DNA of 15,836 bases from Clostridiales bacterium. GTDB lineage: Bacteria > Bacillota > Clostridia > Oscillospirales > Oscillospiraceae. The position numbers were made by a program, and so were the translations under genes. Of this stretch, positions 6,213 to 12,910 are shown one piece after another. How positions within the stretch are numbered: the stretch's first letter is position 1; the number at the start of each line of letters is the position of its first letter. The stretch is from contig JAJPXR010000235.1 of the NCBI GenBank assembly GCA_021205375.1, positions 1 to 15,836 of the forward strand. The letters run 5' to 3'. The notes beneath the pieces were generated by a model. The model made no database searches, was not told the DNA's origin, and saw nothing but the letters and a program-made list of their open reading frames with translations.

Positions 6213-6950
6213 ATGAAACTGGATGAACTGAAAGAACTGGTTGACTTTATGAAGGAAAACGGCGTAGCCGAGCTGGAGTACGCCGAAAAGAACAACTCCG
6301 TCCACCTGCGTCTGGCCCCTCCCGCTCCTCCCAAGCCTCCCGTGCCTCCCTGCCCCGAAGAGGAAGGCGCTCCCACCGTCACCGCTGAGGACGTGAAGAA
6401 CGCCGCTTCCAAGGCCGCCGCTGCGTTCAGCGACAGCATCAAGGCCAGCGCCGCCGCTGCCGCCGAGTTCATCAAGACCAAGCGAGACGAGCGCGCCGCT
6501 ACCGGGGAAGAGCCTGTGGACGCTGAGGTAGAAGAAGAAGCTGCCGAGGCCGAGGAACCTGTGGAAGCCGCCGAAACCGCTGAGGAAGAAGCCGCTCCCG
6601 CCGAAGAGGAAGAGGCTCCTGCGGAGGAAGAGGCCCCCGCAGAGGAAGAGGACGATGAGCCTGCGGAAGAGCCGGAGGACGAAGCAGAAGAGGACGATGA
6701 GGAAGAGGAAGAGGTCAAGCTGAACACCGGCGCGGTCCGTCAGGCCGCACAGAAAACCGGCGAAGCCGTCGTCAACACCGCCAAGGCCGGGGTTTCCCTG
6801 GGCAAAATGGGCCTGTTGAAGGGCAGAAACGCCCTGTCCGCCCTGTTCCCCAAGAAGGACGAGGCCGAAGCCGAGGCCGAGGCCGAGGCGGAGGAACCCG
6901 CTCCTGAGGAAGCTCCCGCGGACGAAGAAGAACCCAAAACCGAGGAATAA
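6213..6950 (+). CDS. AccB-like protein lacking the biotinyl domain, with acidic low-complexity region
   Basis: This 245-residue protein has an unestablished function. Residues 1-34 (MKLDELKELVDFMKENGVAELE, then a short strand ending HLRL) resemble the N-terminal segment of biotin carboxyl carrier protein (AccB). As in AccB, a Pro/Ala linker follows (35-48). The C-terminal biotinyl domain with its A/V-MKM lysine motif is absent in every frame. Residues 57-92 form an Ala-rich stretch that could be an amphipathic helix. Residues 98-167 are an almost pure Glu/Ala/Asp/Pro tract. Residues 168-215 are a basic, helix-prone segment, and the tail is again Glu/Ala-rich. No signal peptide or membrane segment is seen. 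The start is supported by GGAAAGGA upstream. It sits exactly where accB usually lies, with fabZ starting five bases after its stop. It could be a remodelled AccB that scaffolds fatty-acid enzymes, or a decayed one. Confidence 0.8.
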   Translation: MKLDELKELVDFMKENGVAELEYAEKNNSVHLRLAPPAPPKPPVPPCPEEEGAPTVTAEDVKNAASKAAAAFSDSIKASAAAAAEFIKTKRDERAATGEEPVDAEVEEEAAEAEEPVEAAETAEEEAAPAEEEEAPAEEEAPAEEEDDEPAEEPEDEAEEDDEEEEEVKLNTGAVRQAAQKTGEAVVNTAKAGVSLGKMGLLKGRNALSALFPKKDEAEAEAEAEAEEPAPEEAPADEEEPKTEE

Positions 6951-6955
6951 AAACC

Positions 6956-7378
6956 ATGAATCAGGAAGAAATTAAGAAAATCATCCCCCATCGGGACAAT
7001 ATGCTGCTGGTGCAGGAGGCTGAGGTGGTGGACGGCGTGGCCCACGCCAAGTACCACGTCTCCGGCGAGGAGTGGTTCCTCAAGGGCCACTTCCCCGGCA
7101 ACCCCGTGGTCCCCGGCGTGATCCTGTGCGAGATGATGGCCCAGGGCGCGTGTGTGCTGCTGGCCGGTCTCGCCACCCCCGATGTGACCCCCATGTTCAC
7201 CAGCCTGGACAAAGTCCGCTTCAAAAGCCCCGTGAAGCCCGGTGACACTCTGGAGAGCGAAAGCACCGTCACCAAGCACAAAGGCCCCTTCTACTGGTGC
7301 GCCGCCAAGGGCTATGTGAACGGCAAGCTGTCCGTCACCGCTGAGTTCTCCTTCGCCCTGGTGAAGGACGAGAAGTAA
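6956..7378 (+). CDS. fabZ: 3-hydroxyacyl-[ACP] dehydratase
   Basis: FabZ removes water from 3-hydroxyacyl-ACP to give trans-2-enoyl-ACP. The 140-residue hot-dog-fold protein has normal length. It shows the early IPHRDNMLLV motif (residues 10-19). The catalytic pair is H45 in GHFPGNPVVPGV and E59 in CEMMAQ. The ATG lies five bases after the stop of the accB-like gene. Its likely ribosome binding site, GAGGAA, lies within the last codons of that gene, so the two are probably translationally coupled. It is the last fab gene of the cluster and is followed by a hairpin terminator. Confidence 0.96.
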   Translation: MNQEEIKKIIPHRDNMLLVQEAEVVDGVAHAKYHVSGEEWFLKGHFPGNPVVPGVILCEMMAQGACVLLAGLATPDVTPMFTSLDKVRFKSPVKPGDTLESESTVTKHKGPFYWCAAKGYVNGKLSVTAEFSFALVKDEK

Positions 7379-7405
7379 GCGCTTTTACTCCAATATTACT
7401 GTTCC

Positions 7406-7435
7406 AAACAGCCCCGTCTTTCGGCGGGGCTGTTT
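7406..7435 (+). terminator. Hairpin terminator after fabZ
   Basis: AAACAGCCCCG (from 7406) pairs with CGGGGCTGTTT (to 7435) in an 11-bp stem around an 8-base loop. The stem itself ends in three T residues with no longer T-run, so termination may be partial. The A-rich side would let it work in both directions. It separates the fab cluster from the AEC permease. Confidence 0.65.
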
Positions 7436-7459
7436 GCACGAGAAAAGAGACGAACCGCC

Positions 7460-8374
7460 ATGTCACTGCTCATCACCGTATTTTTCCAAATGCTGTCTCT
7501 CGTCATTATGATGGGGGCTGGCTTCATCGCCGCCAAACAGGGGATGCTGGACGGCCACACCTGTACCAAGCTGTCCTCTATGATCGTCAGCATTTTCAAC
7601 CCTCTGCTGGCCCTGTCCAGCGCCATCAGCTCCGTGGGGAAAATTCCCCTGGACCGAATGGGCATCATCGCTCTGGTGGCCGTGGGGATGTTCGCGGTGT
7701 TTATCCTCATCGGGATGGTGCTCTCCCCCTTCTTTGACAAAGACCCCTTCCAGCGAAAAATGTATCAGTTAATGTTTGTCTTTTCCAATCTGGGGTTTAT
7801 CGGCATCCCGGTGGTCAGTTGCGTGCTGGGCGCGGAATACGTGGTCTACGTCACCGAGTTTACCCTGGTGTACAATCTGATCTTCTACACCTACGGCGTG
7901 GCGCTGATGGAGGGGAATTTCTCCCTGGCCTCCTTGAAAGCCATAGTCACCCCCGCCAACCTGCTGTGCATCTGCGCCATGCTGGTGATGGTGTTCAGCA
8001 TCACCGTCCCTGATTTTATCGCCACCGCCGTCACCTACCTGGGCAACGTGGCCTCTCCCATGGCCCTTGTCACCATCGGTTACACGGTGTCTCAGGCCAG
8101 TTTGAAGCAGATTTTCGGCAACGGGAAGCTCTACCTGTTCTCGTTCCTGAAGCTGCTGGTCATCCCCCTGGCGCTGTTGCCGGTGCTGCGGCTGCTGCCC
8201 GTCCCCAGCGACCTCATCCCGGTGTGCATGGTCATGTTCGGGATGCCGGTGGGCAATATGCCGCTGATTTTGGGCACCCAGAAGGGACTGGACTGCACCA
8301 CCTGCTCTGCGGGCATCATTATGACCACCATTTTGTGTATCTTTACGGTTCCGATTCTGATGGCGGTGGTTTGA
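7460..8374 (+). CDS. AEC-family (auxin efflux carrier-like) permease
   Basis: This 304-residue membrane protein has about ten hydrophobic segments, in two sets of five as in the AEC/BART fold. The first segment holds MMGAGFIAAKQGMLD, matching the family's N-terminal G-[YF]-x-x-x-K-x-G-x-L pattern. FVFSNLGFIGIPV (about residues 105-117) is the conserved FxN-xGFxG-P motif, and MFGMPVGNMPLILG near the C-terminus is its counterpart in the second half. Bacterial members move carboxylates such as malonate or malate, or other small anions, but the substrate cannot be told from sequence. The ribosome binding site is weak (AAAGAG). It follows the fab cluster after a terminator and is flanked downstream by repeat E, so it may be only weakly expressed or separately controlled. 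Confidence 0.9.
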   Translation: MSLLITVFFQMLSLVIMMGAGFIAAKQGMLDGHTCTKLSSMIVSIFNPLLALSSAISSVGKIPLDRMGIIALVAVGMFAVFILIGMVLSPFFDKDPFQRKMYQLMFVFSNLGFIGIPVVSCVLGAEYVVYVTEFTLVYNLIFYTYGVALMEGNFSLASLKAIVTPANLLCICAMLVMVFSITVPDFIATAVTYLGNVASPMALVTIGYTVSQASLKQIFGNGKLYLFSFLKLLVIPLALLPVLRLLPVPSDLIPVCMVMFGMPVGNMPLILGTQKGLDCTTCSAGIIMTTILCIFTVPILMAVV

Positions 8375-8375
8375 C

Positions 8376-8527
8376 AATGAGCAATGTGCAGTTAGCAATG
8401 GTACGGGAAACCGGCCTTCCTCTGTCGCCTTACGGCGAAGGAGACGCGGGCAGTTTTCCAGCGCCGCGTCCGTCAACGGATAACGGCTGGAAAACCAGCC
8501 ATTGCTAATTGCTAATTGCACATTATT
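8376..8527. repeat. MITE-like heptad-ended inverted repeat, copy E
   Basis: The left arm AATGTGCAGTTAGCAATGG (from 8383) is an inverted copy of the right arm, which contains CCATTGCTAATTGCTAATTG and then CACATT (8499-8525). The repeated unit is the heptad TTAGCAA, related to the TTAGCTG heptads of the elements at 2591 and 4515. Internal hairpins include TCGCC-TTAC-GGCGA and GGCTGG-AAAA-CCAGCC (8485-8500). It starts at the end of the permease gene and ends just before the trp promoter. No coding potential is seen. Confidence 0.7.
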
Positions 8528-8539
8528 TTTCTCCCGCAC

Positions 8540-8568
8540 TTGACAAATAAAAAATCCTTTGCTATACT
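8540..8568 (+). promoter_or_regulatory. Sigma-A promoter of the trp operon
   Basis: A perfect TTGACA (8540-8545), a 17-base spacer and TATACT (8563-8568). The start site near 8575 would give a leader of about 370 bases containing the T-box. Confidence 0.9.
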
Positions 8569-8639
8569 AACACCGTTCAATTTCATACCGTCCATAGATG
8601 TGTTCCGTTTTGCCGCGTCAGCGGCAGAGCTGGGAGCAT

Positions 8640-8905
8640 AAAACCGTTGAGGTGGAAGTAAAGACGCGAGAGGTACTCACAGAGAGTCGGCGGCGCTGGG
8701 ATGTCGGCAGCAACCGCGTGTCACAATGGTCCACTGAGGGCGCAGGGAACGGGAGTTTTCCTCAGTATACTGCGACGTATGGTCTGCGTCAAAGGCCGGG
8801 AGTATGGTAGTACTCCACGAGTGTGCAGGATTTCTGCAAAACAAGGTGGCACCGCGGGTTATCCGTCCTTGAGATTTACCTCTCATGGACGGTTTTTTTA
8901 TTTTT
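8640..8905 (+). promoter_or_regulatory. T-box leader, tRNA-Trp responsive
   Basis: The T-box motif AGGTGGCACCGCG is at 8844-8856, followed by an intrinsic terminator. Stem I can be closed by GGTGGA (8651-8656) with TCCACT (8730-8735). The AGTA element follows directly, and an ACGCG/CGCGT helix and a CAGAGAG bulge lie above it. The probable specifier is UGG (8727-8729), the tryptophan codon, on the 3' side of the specifier loop. GCAG-GATTT-CTGC, just upstream of the T-box, fits stem III. Known T-box RNAs read through when the matching tRNA is uncharged, so low Trp charging should turn on trpE and downstream genes. Confidence 0.93.
8863..8899 (+). terminator. T-box regulated terminator
   Basis: CCGTCC pairs with GGACGG, and inside it TGAGA (8870-8874) pairs with TCTCA (8881-8885), followed by seven T residues (8893-8899). 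Its 5' strand lies just after the T-box sequence, as expected for the mutually exclusive terminator/antiterminator pair. Confidence 0.93.
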
Positions 8906-8944
8906 GATTTTGGACAGCACCCCAATAAGGAGGTCCATCCGACT

Positions 8945-10417
8945 ATGAAAACCTATTTCCCCTCCCTGGAGGAGGCCGAGGCCCTGGCCCCGGATTACCG
9001 GGCCATTCCCGTGGCCCGCACCATCCTCTCTGACATCCGCACCCCCGTGGAGATGCTCCGCATCCTGAAATCGGTCAGCCGCCACTGCTTCCTGCTGGAA
9101 TCCGCCGAGCAGACCAAGCACTGGGGCCGCTATACCTTCCTGGGCTATGACCCCAAGCTGGAGTTCACCTGCACCAACGGCGTGGTCACCATCAAGTCGG
9201 GCATGACCATGACCGTTCCCACCGATGACCCGGCCCAGTTCATCCGCCAAATCGTGGACGAAAACCGCGCCCCCAAAATCGAGGGGATGCCTCCCTTCAC
9301 CGGCGGGCTGATGGGCTACTTCTCCTACGACTACATCAAGTACGCCGAGCCGTCCCTGAACCTGGACAGCGACGACCCCGGCAATTTCAAGGACGTAGAC
9401 CTGATGCTGTTTGACAAGCTGGTGTGCTTTGACAACTACAAGCAGACCATCACCGTCATCGTCAACGCCAAGACCGACTCCATCGAGGAGAACTACCGCC
9501 GGGCGCTGCTGGAGCTGGACGAGATGGTGACCATCATCAAGCACGGCACCCCCAAGCAGAACAAACCTTTGAAGCTCAAGGGGGAGTTCCAGCCCCTGTT
9601 CAACAAGGAGCAGTACTGCGCCATGGTGGAAAAGGCCCGACACTACATCTACGAGGGCGACATCTTCCAGGTGGTGCTGTCCAACCGGCTCCAGGTGGAG
9701 GCGGAAGGGTCCCTGTTCGACACCTATCGGCTGCTGCGGGCCACCAACCCCTCTCCCTATATGTTCTACATCGTCAGCGACGACGTGGAGATTGCCGGGG
9801 CCTCCCCGGAGACGCTGGTGCAGCTCCAGGACGGCGTGCTGCACACCTTCCCCCTGGCGGGGACCCGTCCCAGAGGCAAAACCGACGCGGAGGACCTGGC
9901 CCTGGAGCGGAGCCTACTGGCCGACCCCAAGGAGTGCAGCGAGCACAATATGCTGGTGGACCTGGGCCGCAACGACATTGGCCGCCTGTCCAAGTTCGGC
10001 ACCGTCCAGGTGGAGCAGTACATGGGCATCGAGCGATACTCTCACGTCATGCACATCGGCTCCACCGTCCGGGGGGAGCTGCGGGACGACTGTGACGCCC
10101 TGGACGCGGTGGGCTGCGTCCTTCCCGCCGGCACCCTCTCCGGCGCGCCCAAAATCCGCGCCTGCGAAATCATCAACGAGCTGGAGAACAACAAGCGGGG
10201 CATTTACGGCGGCGCCATCGGCTACATCGACTTCACCGGCAACCTGGACACCTGCATCGCCATCCGCCTGGCCTTCAAGAAGAACGGCACCGTCTTTGTC
10301 CGCTCCGGTGCGGGCATCGTGGCCGACTCCGTGCCGGAAAACGAGTACCAGGAGTGCATCAACAAGGCGGCGGCAGTGGTCAACGCCGTGAAACAGAGCG
10401 AGGGAGGCATTGACTGA
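8945..10417 (+). CDS. trpE: Anthranilate synthase component I
   Basis: TrpE makes anthranilate from chorismate using ammonia passed from TrpG. The ATG at 8945 gives 490 residues and has a strong AAGGAGGT site at 8927-8934. An earlier in-frame ATG (8885) lies inside the leader terminator and is rejected. The N-terminal LLESAE motif (residues 50-55) belongs to the tryptophan feedback pocket of TrpE. The chorismate-binding half shows ASPETLV, PLAGTRPRG, DLGRNDIGR, HVMHIGSTVRGEL, PAGTLSGAPKIRA and YGGAIGYIDF. These favour TrpE over PabB or isochorismate synthase. Its stop overlaps the next start as TGATG, so translation is probably coupled to the partner glutaminase. Confidence 0.97.
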   Translation: MKTYFPSLEEAEALAPDYRAIPVARTILSDIRTPVEMLRILKSVSRHCFLLESAEQTKHWGRYTFLGYDPKLEFTCTNGVVTIKSGMTMTVPTDDPAQFIRQIVDENRAPKIEGMPPFTGGLMGYFSYDYIKYAEPSLNLDSDDPGNFKDVDLMLFDKLVCFDNYKQTITVIVNAKTDSIEENYRRALLELDEMVTIIKHGTPKQNKPLKLKGEFQPLFNKEQYCAMVEKARHYIYEGDIFQVVLSNRLQVEAEGSLFDTYRLLRATNPSPYMFYIVSDDVEIAGASPETLVQLQDGVLHTFPLAGTRPRGKTDAEDLALERSLLADPKECSEHNMLVDLGRNDIGRLSKFGTVQVEQYMGIERYSHVMHIGSTVRGELRDDCDALDAVGCVLPAGTLSGAPKIRACEIINELENNKRGIYGGAIGYIDFTGNLDTCIAIRLAFKKNGTVFVRSGAGIVADSVPENEYQECINKAAAVVNAVKQSEGGID

Positions 10418-12018
10418 TGATTTTGCTGATTGACAACTACGATAGCTTTTCTTACAACCTGTATCAGCTAATTGGCTCCATCAACCCGGACATCCGGGTG
10501 GTGCGCAACGATAAAATCACGTTGGAGGAAATCGAAGCCCTGAAACCCAGCCACATTATCCTCTCTCCCGGCCCCGGACGGCCCAGTCAGGCGGGCATCT
10601 GCGAGGATGTGGTGCGGCACTTCGCCGGGAAGATCCCCATCCTGGGGGTGTGCCTGGGCCACCAGGCCATCTGCGAAGCGTTTGGGGCCACCATCTCCTA
10701 TGCCAAAGAGCTGATGCACGGCAAAAAGTCCGACATCACGCTGGATTTAAGCACCCCCATTTTCTTCGGCCTGCCCCACGTCATTGAGGGCGCGCGCTAC
10801 CACTCCCTGGCCGCCGTGCCGGAGACCATCCCCTCCTGCCTCAAGGTCATCGCCACCACCGAGGACGGCGAAATCATGGCCGTCCGCCACCGGGAGTACG
10901 AGGTCTACGGCCTGCAATTTCACCCTGAGTCCATCCTGACCCCTAAGGGCCATCACATATTAAAGCAATTTCTTACCGGGAGGAACACCACTATGATCAA
11001 AGAAGCCATCACCAAAATCGTTGACAAACAGGACCTGACCTATGAAGAAGCCTACGCCGTTATGAGCGAGATCATGAGCGGTGAGACCACTCCCACCCAG
11101 AACGCCGCGTTCCTGGCCGCCCTGTCCACCAAGAGCACCAAGGCCGAGACCATCGACGAGATCTCTGGCTGCGCCGCCGCCATGCGGGATAAGGCCATCC
11201 CCGTGGACACCGGCGACATGAAGACCCTGGAAATCGTCGGCACCGGCGGCGACGGCGCGCACAGCTTCAACATCTCCACCACCACCATGTTTGTGCTGGC
11301 CGCTGGCGGCGTCAAAGTCGCTAAGCACGGCAACCGGGCCGCTTCTTCTAGCTGCGGCGCGGCTGACTGCCTGGAGGCCCTGGGCGCCAACATCCAGCAG
11401 GACCCGGAGACCTGCGTCCGCCTGCTGAAAGACGTGGGGGCCTGCTTTATGTTCGCCCAGAAGTATCACACCTCCATGAAGTACGTGGGGGCCATCCGCA
11501 AGGAGCTGGGCTTCCGCACCGTGTTCAACATCCTCGGCCCCATCACCAACCCCGCTCACCCCGAAATGGAGCTGCTGGGCGTGTATGACGAGTACCTGGT
11601 GGAGCCTCTGGCCCACGTGCTGACCAGCCTTGGCACCACCCGCGGTCTGGTGGTCCACGGCCTGGATAAGCTGGACGAGGTCTCCATCTGCGGTCCCACC
11701 AAGATCTGCGAGTTCGACAACGGCAAGTACCAGACCTACACCATCCAGCCGGAGGACTTCGGCCTGACCCGCGGCACCAAGGCCGACCTGCTGGGCGGCA
11801 CTCCCGCCGAGAACGCCCAAATCACCACCGACATCCTCTCCGGCAAGCTCACCGGCCCCAAGCGGGACGCGGTGTTGATGAACGCCGCCGCCGGTCTCTA
11901 CATCGACCACAAGGTGGACACCCTGGCCGAGGGCGTGGAGCGGGCCAAGGAGCTGATTGACTCCGGCGCGGCTCTCGCCACCATGAAAGCCTTCATCGCC
12001 CAGTCCCCCAACGCCTGA
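10417..12018 (+). CDS. trpGD: Fused anthranilate synthase glutaminase (TrpG) and anthranilate phosphoribosyltransferase (TrpD)
   Basis: This 533-residue protein has two domains. Residues 1-190 are a class I glutamine amidotransferase. It has LLIDNYDSFSYNL at the start, SPGPGRP (50-56), catalytic Cys79 in GVCLGHQA, and His169/Glu171 in FHPES. Residues 193-533 are TrpD, which joins anthranilate to PRPP. This part has the diphosphate loop GTGGDGAHSFNIST (275-288), KHGNRAASSSCGAAD (303-317) and NILGPITNPA. The join has essentially no linker. The TrpD part begins with Met193 (10993) preceded by GGGAGG, so free TrpD may also be made. The gene overlaps trpE and trpC by one base each through TGATG. 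Similar fusions are known in enterobacteria and elsewhere. Confidence 0.96.
   Translation: MILLIDNYDSFSYNLYQLIGSINPDIRVVRNDKITLEEIEALKPSHIILSPGPGRPSQAGICEDVVRHFAGKIPILGVCLGHQAICEAFGATISYAKELMHGKKSDITLDLSTPIFFGLPHVIEGARYHSLAAVPETIPSCLKVIATTEDGEIMAVRHREYEVYGLQFHPESILTPKGHHILKQFLTGRNTTMIKEAITKIVDKQDLTYEEAYAVMSEIMSGETTPTQNAAFLAALSTKSTKAETIDEISGCAAAMRDKAIPVDTGDMKTLEIVGTGGDGAHSFNISTTTMFVLAAGGVKVAKHGNRAASSSCGAADCLEALGANIQQDPETCVRLLKDVGACFMFAQKYHTSMKYVGAIRKELGFRTVFNILGPITNPAHPEMELLGVYDEYLVEPLAHVLTSLGTTRGLVVHGLDKLDEVSICGPTKICEFDNGKYQTYTIQPEDFGLTRGTKADLLGGTPAENAQITTDILSGKLTGPKRDAVLMNAAAGLYIDHKVDTLAEGVERAKELIDSGAALATMKAFIAQSPNA
10978..10995 (+). promoter_or_regulatory. Internal ribosome binding site and ATG for TrpD inside the fused gene
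   Basis: GGGAGG (10978-10983) lies nine bases before an in-frame ATG (10993) exactly at the TrpG/TrpD domain boundary. This is the arrangement expected of a formerly separate trpD whose preceding stop codon has been lost. It could still start translation of a free 341-residue TrpD. Confidence 0.6.
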
Positions 12019-12803
12019 TGGCCACCATACTCGACACCATCGCCGCCCACAACCGGCAGCTTGTGGCGGAAAAGAAGCGTCTGCGCCCGCTCCAGCAGGT
12101 CCGGGCGGAGGCCGAGGCCCTGGACGCCAGCACCGGCTACCCCTTCCGCCGGGCGCTGGCCGCCCCCGGCGTCTCCTTCATCTGCGAGGTGAAGAAGGCC
12201 AGCCCCTCTAAAGGTCTCATTGCCCCGGACTTCCCCTATCTGGACATCGCCAGGGAGTATGAGACCGCCGGAGCCGACGCCATCTCCTGCCTGACGGAGC
12301 CGAAATGGTTCCTGGGCCGGGACGAGTACGTCCGGGAAATTGCCAGCACCGTCTCCCTCCCGGTGCTGCGCAAGGACTTCACCATCGACGAATACATGAT
12401 CTACGAGGCCAAGACCCTGGGCGCGTCAGCGGTGCTTCTCATCTGCTCCCTGCTGGACGGGGACACCCTCCGCCGCTGGCGGCTGCTGGCCGAGTCGCTG
12501 GGTATGGACGCTCTGGTGGAGGCCCACGACGAGGCCGAGGTGGAGACCGCCCTGGCCTCCGGCGCGCGCATCGTCGGCGTCAACAACCGCAACCTGAAAG
12601 ACTTCACCGTGGATGTCCACAACTCCACCCGTTACCGCAGGATGGTCCCCCCCTCCGTCCTGTTCGTCTCGGAAAGCGGCATCCAGACCAGAGCCGACGT
12701 GCAGGTTCTGGAAGAAAACGGAACTAACGCCGTCCTCATCGGCGAGACTTTCATGAAATCTATGGATAAAAAGGCCATGATGGATGAATTGAAGGGAATT
12801 TGA
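12018..12803 (+). CDS. trpC: Indole-3-glycerol phosphate synthase
   Basis: TrpC closes the indole ring of carboxyphenylamino-deoxyribulose phosphate with loss of CO2 and water. The 261-residue length is normal for the monofunctional enzyme, and trpF is separate here. Expected active-site residues of the barrel are present: E57 and K59 in CEVKKASPSKG, K119 in VLRKDFTIDEY, E168 in ALVEAH, N190 in GVNNRNLKDF, and E219/S220 in VSESGI. The ATG overlaps the trpD stop as TGATG. A promoter-containing gap of 107 bases follows before trpF. Confidence 0.97.
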   Translation: MATILDTIAAHNRQLVAEKKRLRPLQQVRAEAEALDASTGYPFRRALAAPGVSFICEVKKASPSKGLIAPDFPYLDIAREYETAGADAISCLTEPKWFLGRDEYVREIASTVSLPVLRKDFTIDEYMIYEAKTLGASAVLLICSLLDGDTLRRWRLLAESLGMDALVEAHDEAEVETALASGARIVGVNNRNLKDFTVDVHNSTRYRRMVPPSVLFVSESGIQTRADVQVLEENGTNAVLIGETFMKSMDKKAMMDELKGI

Positions 12804-12829
12804 CCGGTTGTTTTTAGTACATTTGTTGT

Positions 12830-12858
12830 TTGCAATCCCCAACCGGCCTGTGTATAAT
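12830..12858 (+). promoter_or_regulatory. Internal sigma-A promoter before trpF
   Basis: TTGCAA (12830-12835), a 17-base spacer and a perfect TATAAT (12853-12858). The implied start near 12865 would give a 45-base leader for trpF that does not pass through the T-box. The gap is also bracketed by CCGGTT (12804-12809) and AACCGG (12841-12846). Confidence 0.75.
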
Positions 12859-12910
12859 ATAGAGGTACGTTTTTGAGCTGTCACAGTAACCTGTGTATCG
12901 AGGGATCTCT

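Noticed and set aside
6300..6950. Biotinyl domain of AccB hidden in another frame by frameshift
   Set aside because: I looked for the A/V-MKM motif and the surrounding hammerhead pattern in the reading frames of this gene and saw none. The acidic frame is continuous and codon-biased like its neighbours.
8598..8810. Small plus-strand reading frames in the trp leader (including a possible Trp-codon leader peptide)
   Set aside because: The region is a T-box RNA. The small frames have no good ribosome binding site and no run of Trp codons, so a classical attenuator peptide is not supported.
8885..8944. N-terminal extension of TrpE from the ATG at 8885
   Set aside because: That ATG lies inside the T-box terminator stem. 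The ATG at 8945 has a strong AAGGAGGT site and gives a normal TrpE N-terminus.
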